IMG/VR virus record: IMGVR_UViG_3300042549_000003
Span: 1 to 20,020 of that record
Strand: one strand, 5' to 3'
Length of the DNA: 20,020 bases
From: a virus
Part shown: positions 7,995-14,812 of the stretch, piece after piece
Layout: every line of letters begins with the position of its first letter
How positions within the stretch are numbered: the first letter of the stretch is position 1
The notes under the pieces: generated by a model
What the model saw: only the letters and a program-made list of their open reading frames with translations
The model's database searches: none
What the model was told of the DNA's origin: nothing
Translations under genes and position numbers: made by a program

Positions 7995-7999
7995 TTAAC
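7987..7999. repeat. Palindrome GTTAAA-G-TTTAAC
   Basis: Perfect 6-base arms around a single central G. The AT-rich dyad overlaps the candidate -10 box, which is how an operator would be placed, but no regulator is visible in the window. Confidence 0.45.
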
Positions 8000-8003
8000 C
8001 GTA

Positions 8004-8020
8004 CTGGTGCGTTTCACCAG
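8004..8020 (+). repeat. Hairpin CTGGTG-N5-CACCAG in scaffold leader
   Basis: Perfect 6-base arms at 8004-8009 and 8015-8020 with a 5-base loop, ending 18 bases before the scaffold ATG. In RNA it would form a stable small stem just ahead of the ribosome site AAGGAAGG. It could protect the message end or mark a processing site; it lacks a terminator-like U-tract. Confidence 0.5.
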
Positions 8021-8038
8021 GTTTCCGTAAGGAAGGTT

Positions 8039-8821
8039 ATGTCGGACGAAAATGTAGTCCCTGAAGTCGTAGCGGAAGTTTCCGCGCCGGAACCGGCGGT
8101 CACGGCTACCCCGGAACCCGAAGTCGTTGCAGAAACGCAACAGCCGGAGGAAAAGCCAGCCAAATCGTTCTCTCAAGAAGAGTTGGACGCGATGGTCGGC
8201 AAGAGGCTTGCACGGGAACGTCGCAAGTGGGAAAGAGAGCAGGCGCTAAAGGCCACGCCGTCACAGGCTGAAGCCGCTGCCCTGCCGAGCAGAGACGAGG
8301 ACCCGGACGCATACGCAGAGGCTTTGGCCGAGCGTAAGGCTACCGAACTCCTCGCCCGACGTGAGGCAGAGCGGGAGCAAATGGCTCTCCTAGAGGCTTA
8401 TCACGACCGCGAAGAAGCAGCGCGTGACCGTTACGAGGACTTTGAGCAAGTCGCGTACAACAACGCTCTGCCTATCACGACTGTGATGGCTCAAACGATT
8501 CAGGCTTCGGAATTAGGACCCGATATTGCATATCACTTGGGTTCTAACCCCCGCGAGGCTGAACGTATTTCCCGCCTGTCGCCGTACTTGCAGGCAAAAG
8601 AGATCGGGAAGATTGAGGCCAAGTTGGCCGACAGTCCCGCCCCGGTGAAGAAAACAACCAGTGCGCCCCCGCCGATTAAGCCTGTCACGGCTAAAGGCGC
8701 TGGCACTCCGGTCTACGACACGACAGACCCACGGTCAATTTCGGCCATGAGCGCGTCAGAGTGGATCGAGCGCGAGCGTCAGCGACAGATTAAGCAGTGG
8801 GAAGCGCGTCGTAACCGCTAA
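8039..8821 (+). CDS. Capsid scaffolding protein
   Basis: A 260-residue, highly charged, largely helical protein directly before the coat gene, the place of P22 gene 8 (303 residues). Residues 1-42 are acidic, Pro/Val/Glu-rich and probably disordered. Residues about 44-140 (SFSQEELDAMVGKRLARERR and onward) are rich in Glu, Arg and Ala and likely form coiled coil. The segment around residue 200-235 is Pro/Lys/Thr-rich, and the last 25 residues (SEWIERERQRQIKQWEARRN) form a basic helix, comparable in position and charge to the coat-binding C-terminus of P22 gp8. Such proteins guide coat assembly and then leave the procapsid. A strong AAGGAAGG precedes the ATG. The call rests on context and composition more than on direct similarity. 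Confidence 0.85.
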   Translation: MSDENVVPEVVAEVSAPEPAVTATPEPEVVAETQQPEEKPAKSFSQEELDAMVGKRLARERRKWEREQALKATPSQAEAAALPSRDEDPDAYAEALAERKATELLARREAEREQMALLEAYHDREEAARDRYEDFEQVAYNNALPITTVMAQTIQASELGPDIAYHLGSNPREAERISRLSPYLQAKEIGKIEAKLADSPAPVKKTTSAPPPIKPVTAKGAGTPVYDTTDPRSISAMSASEWIERERQRQIKQWEARRNR

Positions 8822-8829
8822 CTTCTTTT

Positions 8830-8835
8830 AGAGGA
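8830..8835 (+). promoter_or_regulatory. Ribosome binding site deciding the coat GTG start
   Basis: AGAGGA lies eight bases before GTG 8844, which supports that codon over the internal ATG at 8871; the later start would remove the conserved N-terminus MANTLLTID. Confidence 0.7.
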
Positions 8836-8843
8836 CATTTAAA

Positions 8844-10049
8844 GTGGCTAATACACTTCTTACTATCGACATGATTACGCGGAAGGCGTTGGAGATTCTT
8901 GAAAACAATCTCGTGCTGACCCGTAATGTTAACCGCCAGTACGACGACTCCTATGCCGTCGAAGGCGCCAAGATCGGCACCACGCTGCGTATCCGCTTGC
9001 CGGACCGCGCTCTCGTGACCGACGGTGCTGCCCTTCAGGTGCAGGACGACAACGAGCAGTTCACCACGTTGACGGTTGCTTCGCAGAAGCACATCGGCGT
9101 GAACTTTACGACTGCCGAAATGACCATGCAGTTGGACGACTTTGCCGAGCGCGTGCTGAAGCCGCGTATCAGCCAGTTGGCCGCCAGCATCGACGCCGAC
9201 GTTGCTAACTCGTTCCTGAACATGTTTCAGTCGGTTGGCACCCCCGGCACGACCCCCAGCACGACCGCTGTTCTTCTCGCTGCCCAGCAGAAGTTGAACG
9301 AGTCTGCCGCTGTGATGTCGCCGCGTTATGCCACCGTGAACCCGGCTGCGAACGCCGCGCTCATCGAGGGCATGAAGGGTCTCTTTAACCCGGTCAGCAC
9401 CATCTCGTCGCAGTTCAAGAACGGCATGTTTGGCGAAGGCATCCTTGGGTTCGACGAACTCAACATGTCGCAGTCGATCAAGCAGTTCACGACTGGTAGC
9501 CGCACGGGCGCTCACACCGTCACCACGACTGTCTCGGCTCAAGGTACTTCGACCATTGCCATCACCGGCACTGGCACGCAGACCATCAAGAAAGGCGACG
9601 TGTTCACGATCAACGGCGTGTTTGCTGTTAACCCGCAGACCCGCGAATCGACTGGCTCGCTCCAGCAGTTCGTGGTCACTGAGGACGTGGCGGCTTCGGG
9701 TGGTGCCTACGCGGCTGTGAAGATCAGCCCGGCGATCTACACCTCGTCGGTTGCTCTGGCGACGGTTTCGTCGTTCCCGCAGGCTGGCGACACGATCACG
9801 TTCTTGGGCGGTGCGTCCACGCAGTACCCGCAGAACCTCGTGTACCATCGTGACGCCATCGCGTTTGCCACGGCTGACCTCCTGCTCCCGCAGGGCGTTG
9901 ACATGGCTTCGCGTCAGGTCCACAACGGTGTCTCCATGCGCGTTGTCCGTCAGTACGACATCAACAACGACCGTATGCCGTGCCGTATCGACGTTCTCTA
10001 TGGTTACTCGGTGATCCGCCCGCAAATGGCCGTCCGACTTTGGGGTTAA
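8844..10049 (+). CDS. Major capsid (coat) protein, P22 gp5-like
   Basis: A 401-residue protein (P22 gp5 is 430) that starts at GTG. N-terminal MANTLLTIDMITRKALEILE, the RIRLPDRALV segment near residues 49-58 and the C-terminal NLVYHRDAIAFATADLLLPQ (331-350) with YDINNDRMPCRIDVLYGY (371-388) are what I recall of the P22 coat family, an HK97-fold shell protein. Residues about 222-325, Thr/Gly/Val-rich and beta-like, are placed where P22 gp5 carries its telokin-like insertion domain, which stabilises the subunit and sets capsid size. It follows the scaffold gene and precedes small head proteins. The region is GC-rich (about 57% in one counted line) with strongly biased codons, as expected for a highly expressed gene. 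Confidence 0.92.
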   Translation: MANTLLTIDMITRKALEILENNLVLTRNVNRQYDDSYAVEGAKIGTTLRIRLPDRALVTDGAALQVQDDNEQFTTLTVASQKHIGVNFTTAEMTMQLDDFAERVLKPRISQLAASIDADVANSFLNMFQSVGTPGTTPSTTAVLLAAQQKLNESAAVMSPRYATVNPAANAALIEGMKGLFNPVSTISSQFKNGMFGEGILGFDELNMSQSIKQFTTGSRTGAHTVTTTVSAQGTSTIAITGTGTQTIKKGDVFTINGVFAVNPQTRESTGSLQQFVVTEDVAASGGAYAAVKISPAIYTSSVALATVSSFPQAGDTITFLGGASTQYPQNLVYHRDAIAFATADLLLPQGVDMASRQVHNGVSMRVVRQYDINNDRMPCRIDVLYGYSVIRPQMAVRLWG

Positions 10050-10053
10050 TAGC

Positions 10054-10368
10054 ATGAGTTACGTACTCGGCAATCTTCCAAAGCAGGCGGTCATCAGCGT
10101 TACGCTGTCACCCGCAGCCGTTTCCGCGAATACGTCTGCCGAGCAGACTTTCACGGTCAACGGTCTGTTGGCAGGAGATCACGTTGCGGTCAACAAGCCG
10201 AGCGCCCAAGCGGGCCTCGGTATTGTTGGCTGCCGTGTCTCGGCAGATAACACGCTGGCGATCACTTTCGGCAACTTCACCGGTGGCTCGATCACACCAA
10301 CGGCGAGCGAGGTCTATCGTGTCCTCCTCAGCCGCCCGGATCGGGTTATCACCGATGGCATCATTTAA
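10054..10368 (+). CDS. Small beta-rich head protein, decoration candidate
   Basis: A 104-residue protein with alternating hydrophobic and Thr/Ser residues throughout. The pattern VNKPSAQAGLGIVGCRVSAD followed by LAITFGNFTGGSITPTASEV is one I recall from uncharacterised proteins encoded next to coat genes in tailed phages. No membrane segment, charge cluster or enzyme motif is visible. It starts four bases after the coat stop, so it is co-expressed with coat. A capsid decoration or cement protein is the simplest guess, from position and size only; a minor tail component is the alternative. Confidence 0.83.
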   Translation: MSYVLGNLPKQAVISVTLSPAAVSANTSAEQTFTVNGLLAGDHVAVNKPSAQAGLGIVGCRVSADNTLAITFGNFTGGSITPTASEVYRVLLSRPDRVITDGII

Positions 10369-10381
10369 GAGGTAATTTAAG

Positions 10382-10777
10382 ATGGCACTTCCTAACGGTA
10401 CTAGTGGGTATCAGTACAATGCGGGCGCTCTTGGCGAGCCGTTGTTGTTTGTTCAGGGCGCTCCTGTCGCCCTGACGGCTGCTGCGACTGCAACGCCGGC
10501 TCAGTTGGCTAATGGCCTATTCACGTTCAACGGCACGGCGGGCAACCTGACGCTTCCGACTGTCGCTGACCTTGAGTTGGTTGTTTCGGCTGACAAGCCG
10601 GATGTGGCGTTTGACTTCTTCGTCGTGAACATCGACGCGGGTGCGGACGCCATCACGGTGGCAGTGGGCACGGGCTGGACGCTCGTGGGCGCTGGCGCTG
10701 TGTCGGCGGGTACTTCGGGTCACTTCCGCGCTCGTAAGACGGGCGTGGGTGCGTGGACCTGCTACCGCATTAGTTAA
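10382..10777 (+). CDS. Small beta-rich structural protein, decoration candidate
   Basis: A 131-residue protein. Residues 1-36 carry a short Gly/Tyr/Ala lead; residues about 43-131 form a beta module (LFTFNGTAGNLTLPTVADLE, then FDFFVVNIDAGADAITVAVG, then FRARKTGVGAWTCYRIS). This plan, with strand, LP turn, a VVNI/VSIFN-like strand and a closing W strand, resembles the last 95 residues of the fibres at 2596-3993 and 14012-14812, so the same fold may be used on head and tail. It could be a trimeric capsid decoration protein or a head fibre. AGAGGTAATTTAAG lies just before the ATG and supplies a ribosome site. The family name is unknown to me. Confidence 0.83.
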   Translation: MALPNGTSGYQYNAGALGEPLLFVQGAPVALTAAATATPAQLANGLFTFNGTAGNLTLPTVADLELVVSADKPDVAFDFFVVNIDAGADAITVAVGTGWTLVGAGAVSAGTSGHFRARKTGVGAWTCYRIS

Positions 10778-10782
10778 TTGAT

Positions 10783-10986
10783 ATGCCGAATATCTTCCTT
10801 CGTCACCCCAAGCATGGGGAGAAAGTAGCAATCTCGGTGCTTGAAGCGCGGGAAGATATGGAGCATGGGTGGGAGGAGTTTGACCCCTCTAGCCCAGATG
10901 ATTCAGAATCCCCGGTGTCGGCAGGCTTGTCGGCATCGGGGACTTCTGATAATGCACTAAGGGCGCGACGACGACGCCGGGAGTAA
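10783..10986 (+). CDS. Small charged protein, unknown function
   Basis: A 67-residue protein starting MPNIFLRHPKHGEKVAISVL. An acidic middle (EEFDPSSPDDSESP) is followed by an extremely basic end (RARRRRRE). Short proteins beginning with this LRHPKHGEKVA pattern occur in phages between coat and head-tail connector genes in my recollection, without known function. The opposite charges at middle and end and likely disorder suggest a linker that binds nucleic acid or an acidic partner, which is speculation. It ends three bases before the gp4-like gene. Confidence 0.75.
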   Translation: MPNIFLRHPKHGEKVAISVLEAREDMEHGWEEFDPSSPDDSESPVSAGLSASGTSDNALRARRRRRE

Positions 10987-10989
10987 TAC

Positions 10990-11703
10990 ATGGCAACCAC
11001 CGCTGCTGACCAGATCAACGGTGCGCTGCGTCTGATCGGGCAATTAGCAGAAGGTGAAGTGCCTTCGGCAGCCACGTCTCAAGACGCCCTCGCTGCCCTT
11101 AACCAGATGCTTGACTCTTGGAGTACGGAGCGTCTGGCGGTCTACTCGACCCAAGATCAAATCTACAACTGGCAGCCGAACGTCCGGTTCATCACCATGG
11201 GACCGACGGGTACGTTCGTTGCCGAGCGTCCGATCCTCATGGACGACGCCACCTATTTCCGTGACGCCTCGACCAACGTGTCGTATGGCATCAAACTGAT
11301 CAATAACGAGCAGTACAACAATATTGCCGTTAAGACGGTTACCTCGACTTATCCACAGTTGATGTGGGTCAATATGACCTACCCGGACGTGGAGATTTAC
11401 ATTTACCCAGTGCCGACCAAGGTGCTGGAGTTCCACTTTGTGTCGGTGCGTCCGCTGGCTCAACCGGCCACGCTAGACACTAACCTTGCGTTCCCGCCTG
11501 GATACCTGCGTGCGTTCCGTTTCTGCTTGGCCTGTGAACTTGCAGCCGAGTTCGGTGTCGAGCCGTCTCCGCAGGTGCAGCGCATTGCAATGACCAGCAA
11601 GCGCGATCTGAAGCGCATCAACAACCCGGATGACTTGATGGCAATGCCAGCGGCACTGATCGTCAACCGTCCGCGCTTTAATATCTTTACCGGAAACTTC
11701 TAA
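10990..11703 (+). CDS. Head-tail adaptor, P22 gp4-like tail accessory factor
   Basis: A 237-residue protein. Residues 1-50 (AADQINGALRLIGQLAEGEV, then DALAALNQMLDSWSTERLAV) are the signature that I know for the P22 gp4 family: helices that pack beneath the portal ring and extend the DNA channel once packaging ends. Residues about 55-160 are beta-rich (FITMGPTGTFVAERPILMDD), and residues 165-215 are helical again (FPPGYLRAFRFCLACELAAE). It is longer than P22 gp4 (166 residues), as in many environmental relatives. P22 gp4 has also been reported to have muramidase activity; I see no basis to claim that here. It directly precedes the gp10-like gene, the same order as in P22. Confidence 0.85.
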   Translation: MATTAADQINGALRLIGQLAEGEVPSAATSQDALAALNQMLDSWSTERLAVYSTQDQIYNWQPNVRFITMGPTGTFVAERPILMDDATYFRDASTNVSYGIKLINNEQYNNIAVKTVTSTYPQLMWVNMTYPDVEIYIYPVPTKVLEFHFVSVRPLAQPATLDTNLAFPPGYLRAFRFCLACELAAEFGVEPSPQVQRIAMTSKRDLKRINNPDDLMAMPAALIVNRPRFNIFTGNF

Positions 11704-13308
11704 GTGAAGACGCCGATCTTAGGGTCGTCGTACGTCATCCGGTCGGTCAATGCTGCCGACAACCGGATGGTAAACTTGTATCCAGAAGTGGTGCCAGAGG
11801 GCGGCAAGGAGCCTGCCTATCTGCAACGCTGCCCTGGCTTGCAATATAAAGCCGAAGTAGGTGAAGGCCCTATTCGCGGGTTATGGACGCTTGGTAATTA
11901 CCTGTATGTCGTGTCTGGCGATAAGTTTTATCGCCTTAACCAAGATTTTGAAACTTCAAGTTACTTGTTGCTTGAAGACGGGTTTCGCATTTTGCTGGAA
12001 GACGGCGACGACATTCTGTTAGAAAACGCGGGCGTTAATTACATCGGTTTGGTGTCTGGCACTGGTCCGGTGTCCATGGCGGATAACGGCACGCAGATAT
12101 TTATTGCGGCCAATCCCGATGGGTATATTTACAACAGCGTTACGGACGCTTTCCAACAGATCACTGACCCGGATTTCCCCGGCGCTGTTACGGTAGGTTA
12201 TCTTGACGGCTACTTTGTGTTCAACGAACCAAACTCGCAGAGAGTATGGGTCACAAGTCTATTGGATGGCTTGTCCATTGACCCCTTGGATTTTGCGAGC
12301 GCGGAGGGTTCGCCAGACGGGCTAGTCTCTCTGATCATTGACCACCGTGAAGCGTGGCTCTTTGGCACGAACTCGGTGGAGGTCTGGTACAACTCGGGCG
12401 ACCCTGACTTTCCTCTCACCCGCATCCAAGGCGCTTATAACGAAATCGGCTGTATTGCCCCCTATTCGGTCGCCAAGATGGATAACTCTGTCTTTTGGCT
12501 AGGCGCAGACGCTCGCGGTCAGGGTATCGTCTATCGAGCCGACGGCTACCAAGGAGTGCGTGTATCTACCCATGCCGTAGAGTTTGCCATTCAGGGTTAC
12601 AGCAACTTGGCCGATGCGGTGGGCTACACCTACCAGCAGGACGGCCACACGTTTTACGTGTTGAACTTTACGGATGCTGACACCACTTGGGTGTTTGACG
12701 CTGCAACCGGCGCATGGCATGAACGTGCAGGATTCCGCAACGGCGACTTCAAGCGTCACCGTGGAAACAACCATGCTCGCTTTAACGGAGAGCCGATTGT
12801 AGGCGATTACCAGAACGGCAAATTGTATGCGTTTGATTTAGACGTATACGCCGATGACGGGCAAACGCAAAAGTGGCTACGCCGCTGGCGTGCATTGCCG
12901 ACTGGCGCTAATGACCTAAAACGCACCGCGCACCACTCGCTTCAGATTGACTGCGAAACTGGCGTGGGGTTGCAAGGCTATTCGTTTGACCAGATTCAGT
13001 ACCTAGGTTCTGAGTTGCTGCAAATCCTGCAAACCGAATCTGGGCAGAACATCATTCTTGACTTGGATTACACGGTAGGCGCTAATCCGCAGTTGATGCT
13101 GCGTTGGTCGGACGACGGCGGTCATACGTGGAACGGTGAGCGGCAAACCTCGATGGGGCGCGTTGGTCAATACGGCACTCGCGCTATCTTCCGCCGCCTT
13201 GGTATGACGCTAAAACTGCGTGACCGTGTGTACGAGGTCAGCGGCACCGATCCCGTCAAGGTTGCCATTATGGGCGCCGAACTTCAGATTAGTCCGACGG
13301 CATCGTAA
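11704..13308 (+). CDS. Tail hub, P22 gp10-like packaged DNA stabilisation protein
   Basis: A 534-residue protein starting at GTG immediately after the previous stop (TAAGTG). N-terminal residues 7-50 (GSSYVIRSVNAADNRMVNLY, then PAYLQRCPGL) and the later beta-propeller-like sequence (PYSVAKMDNSVFWLGADARG, FWLG/WVFD strands) fit the P22 gp10 family, which forms the hexameric hub below gp4, holds the tailspikes and seals packaged DNA. P22 gp10 is 472 residues; part of the extra length is an insertion at residues 88-108 made of an eight-residue repeat (LLEDG-x-x-I). C-terminal residues about 400-530 are beta-rich. The stop overlaps the next ATG as TAATG. Confidence 0.88.
   Translation: MKTPILGSSYVIRSVNAADNRMVNLYPEVVPEGGKEPAYLQRCPGLQYKAEVGEGPIRGLWTLGNYLYVVSGDKFYRLNQDFETSSYLLLEDGFRILLEDGDDILLENAGVNYIGLVSGTGPVSMADNGTQIFIAANPDGYIYNSVTDAFQQITDPDFPGAVTVGYLDGYFVFNEPNSQRVWVTSLLDGLSIDPLDFASAEGSPDGLVSLIIDHREAWLFGTNSVEVWYNSGDPDFPLTRIQGAYNEIGCIAPYSVAKMDNSVFWLGADARGQGIVYRADGYQGVRVSTHAVEFAIQGYSNLADAVGYTYQQDGHTFYVLNFTDADTTWVFDAATGAWHERAGFRNGDFKRHRGNNHARFNGEPIVGDYQNGKLYAFDLDVYADDGQTQKWLRRWRALPTGANDLKRTAHHSLQIDCETGVGLQGYSFDQIQYLGSELLQILQTESGQNIILDLDYTVGANPQLMLRWSDDGGHTWNGERQTSMGRVGQYGTRAIFRRLGMTLKLRDRVYEVSGTDPVKVAIMGAELQISPTAS
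11968..12027 (+). repeat. Eight-residue tandem repeat LLEDG-x-x-I in the gp10-like protein
   Basis: Units at residues 89-96 (LLEDGFRI), 97-104 (LLEDGDDI) and a partial 105-108 (LLEN). Codons differ between units (CTT GAA GAC versus CTG GAA GAC), so the copies are old or maintained at protein level. Confidence 0.75.
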
Positions 13309-14015
13309 TGGCACAAAACATCACGCAAATCCCTGCGCCGCGTGTTCCGTTTATTGACGAACGGACCGGCCTTATTTCGCGTGAATGGTTCCGCTTCCTT
13401 AACAATCAGTACCAACTGACGGGCGGCGGCACTACGTCTACTTCTATTGCCGACCTTGAGATTGCGCCGTCGTTGGCCGCTAACGTTGAGGACGAAGTTG
13501 CCGTACTGCGTACCCAAGTTGACGATTTGCAAAAAGGACCGCCTCGCTTTGAGCCGGGTCTAATTAACTACGGGTCGTTTTTCTCAACGCAAACGCAAGC
13601 CGCCACCGTCATTAACACGGCAAAAGCCATTACGTATAACAACGCCGACCCGGCTTATGGCGTGTACCGCGACCCTGCTGATAGCAGCAAAATTAAGGTT
13701 ACTCGCCCTGCTATCTACAACGTACAGTTTTCTATTCAAGTTGATAAAACTTCGGGCGGTACGGGGCGGTTGTACATTTGGCCTGCCATTAACGGCACGG
13801 CTGTGGCTAACTCGGCGTCGTTAATTCAGATTCAAGGCAACAACGCTGAAATTTTTTCGGCGGCTAACTTTTTCTTACCGCTGTCAAACGGCGACTACTT
13901 TCAGTTGTACTTTTCCGTAGACGCCTTGGACGTGCAGTTGCAGCAATTTGCCGCTGCTGCGCCCGTTCCAGCCATACCTTCTATCATTTTGACCGTTATG
14001 CAGGTGTATGTATGA
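13308..14015 (+). CDS. Candidate tail needle or short fibre with coiled coil and beta knob
   Basis: A 235-residue protein in the position of P22 gene 26 (tail needle, 233 residues), directly after the gp10-like hub. Residues 1-36 (PAPRVPFIDERTGLISREWF) are an N-terminal motif widespread in phage tail proteins. Val60, Val64, Leu67, Val71 and Leu74 fall at a/d heptad positions, giving a short coiled coil. Residues about 85-235 are a beta domain, with YNVQFSIQVD and DYFQLYFSVDAL strands, that looks like a C1q/TNF-type jelly roll. The Sf6 tail needle ends in a TNF-like knob, so a needle with a short shaft is possible. The coiled coil is much shorter than in P22 gp26, so a short receptor-binding fibre is a real alternative. 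Confidence 0.82.
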   Translation: MAQNITQIPAPRVPFIDERTGLISREWFRFLNNQYQLTGGGTTSTSIADLEIAPSLAANVEDEVAVLRTQVDDLQKGPPRFEPGLINYGSFFSTQTQAATVINTAKAITYNNADPAYGVYRDPADSSKIKVTRPAIYNVQFSIQVDKTSGGTGRLYIWPAINGTAVANSASLIQIQGNNAEIFSAANFFLPLSNGDYFQLYFSVDALDVQLQQFAAAAPVPAIPSIILTVMQVYV

Positions 14016-14812
14016 CCGTTTACCTTTCAGCCTTTGCTGGCGCCGGAGCGCAGTTCTTTACCGACGACAACGAAGTGCTGTCGGGCGGAAAGATTTACAC
14101 TTACGCCGCTGGCACCACGACCCCGCAGACGACTTACACGTCGGTGCTAGGCACGTCTGCTAATGCCAATCCCATCATCCTTAACTCTGGCGGCAGACTG
14201 CCGGAGGACATGTGGCTGTCGGAAGGCGTGCTGTATCGGTTTGTATTGAAAGACGCCAACGACGTGCAGATTGGCGAATACGACGACATCGGCGGCGTTA
14301 ATGACATTTCCACTGAGTCAGTAGCCTGGTCAACTATTACCGGCACACCGACGACGCTGGCTGGCTACGGGATTACTAATGCGTTGACTTCAACGCAGAT
14401 TGCCTCCACTTATGCCCCGATTGCCTCGCCCACGTTTACCGGCACGCCGTTAATTCCTGATAACGCCACGACTAGCGTTAATTACGCCGTAGGCTATCGA
14501 GAGGCTCCGCAGAACAGCCAAACGGCTAACTACCAGTTGGTGCTGGCAGATCGCGGCAAATCCATCCTAATGAACGGCTCGTCGCTGACGCTGACCATTC
14601 CGGCTAACTCGGCTGTCGCGTTCCCGGTTGGCACGGTAGTTATTATCGTCAACCTCAACGCTACGGCGCTCTCGATTGGCATTACGACCGACACGCTGAC
14701 GCTGGCTAACAGCACGACGACCGGCACTCGTACCCTCGCGCAAAACGGCTTGGCGACCTGCGTCAAGATTGGCTCAACCTCGTGGCTGATCAGCGGAGCG
14801 GGACTGTCCTAA
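14012..14812 (+). CDS. Tail fibre with P22-tailspike-like head-binding domain
   Basis: A 266-residue protein. Residues about 10-95 (GAQFFTDDNEVLSGGKIYTY, then NPIILNSGGRLP, then YRFVLKDANDVQIGEYDDI) follow the plan of the P22 tailspike head-binding domain (GKIY, P-x-x-x-N-x-x-G, DANG-x-x-x-x-Y). Residues about 105-150 contain TPTTLAGYGITNAL and TYAPIASPTFTGTP, the classic phage tail fibre repeat signature. The last 95 residues are a beta module resembling the end of the 465-residue fibre. No beta-helix or enzyme follows the head-binding domain, so it may act as an adaptor to which other receptor-binding proteins attach. The start overlaps the previous stop (ATGA) and the end overlaps the next ATG (TAATG). 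Confidence 0.85.
   Translation: MTVYLSAFAGAGAQFFTDDNEVLSGGKIYTYAAGTTTPQTTYTSVLGTSANANPIILNSGGRLPEDMWLSEGVLYRFVLKDANDVQIGEYDDIGGVNDISTESVAWSTITGTPTTLAGYGITNALTSTQIASTYAPIASPTFTGTPLIPDNATTSVNYAVGYREAPQNSQTANYQLVLADRGKSILMNGSSLTLTIPANSAVAFPVGTVVIIVNLNATALSIGITTDTLTLANSTTTGTRTLAQNGLATCVKIGSTSWLISGAGLS

Noticed and set aside
7965-8020. Rho-independent terminator between tailspike and scaffold
   Set aside because: The hairpins have only 5-6 base arms and none is followed by a run of T.
8790-10055. A 421-codon open frame on the minus strand covering the whole coat gene
   Set aside because: It mirrors the coat gene, whose strong codon bias avoids TTA, CTA and TCA and so leaves the opposite strand open. 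Its translation is Arg/His/Val-rich without any domain, and no ribosome site or gene context supports it.
14782-14811. Upstream GTG start for the second glycine-rich gene
   Set aside because: It would overlap the fibre's conserved end by 31 bases; ATG 14812 forms the TAATG overlap used at other junctions.
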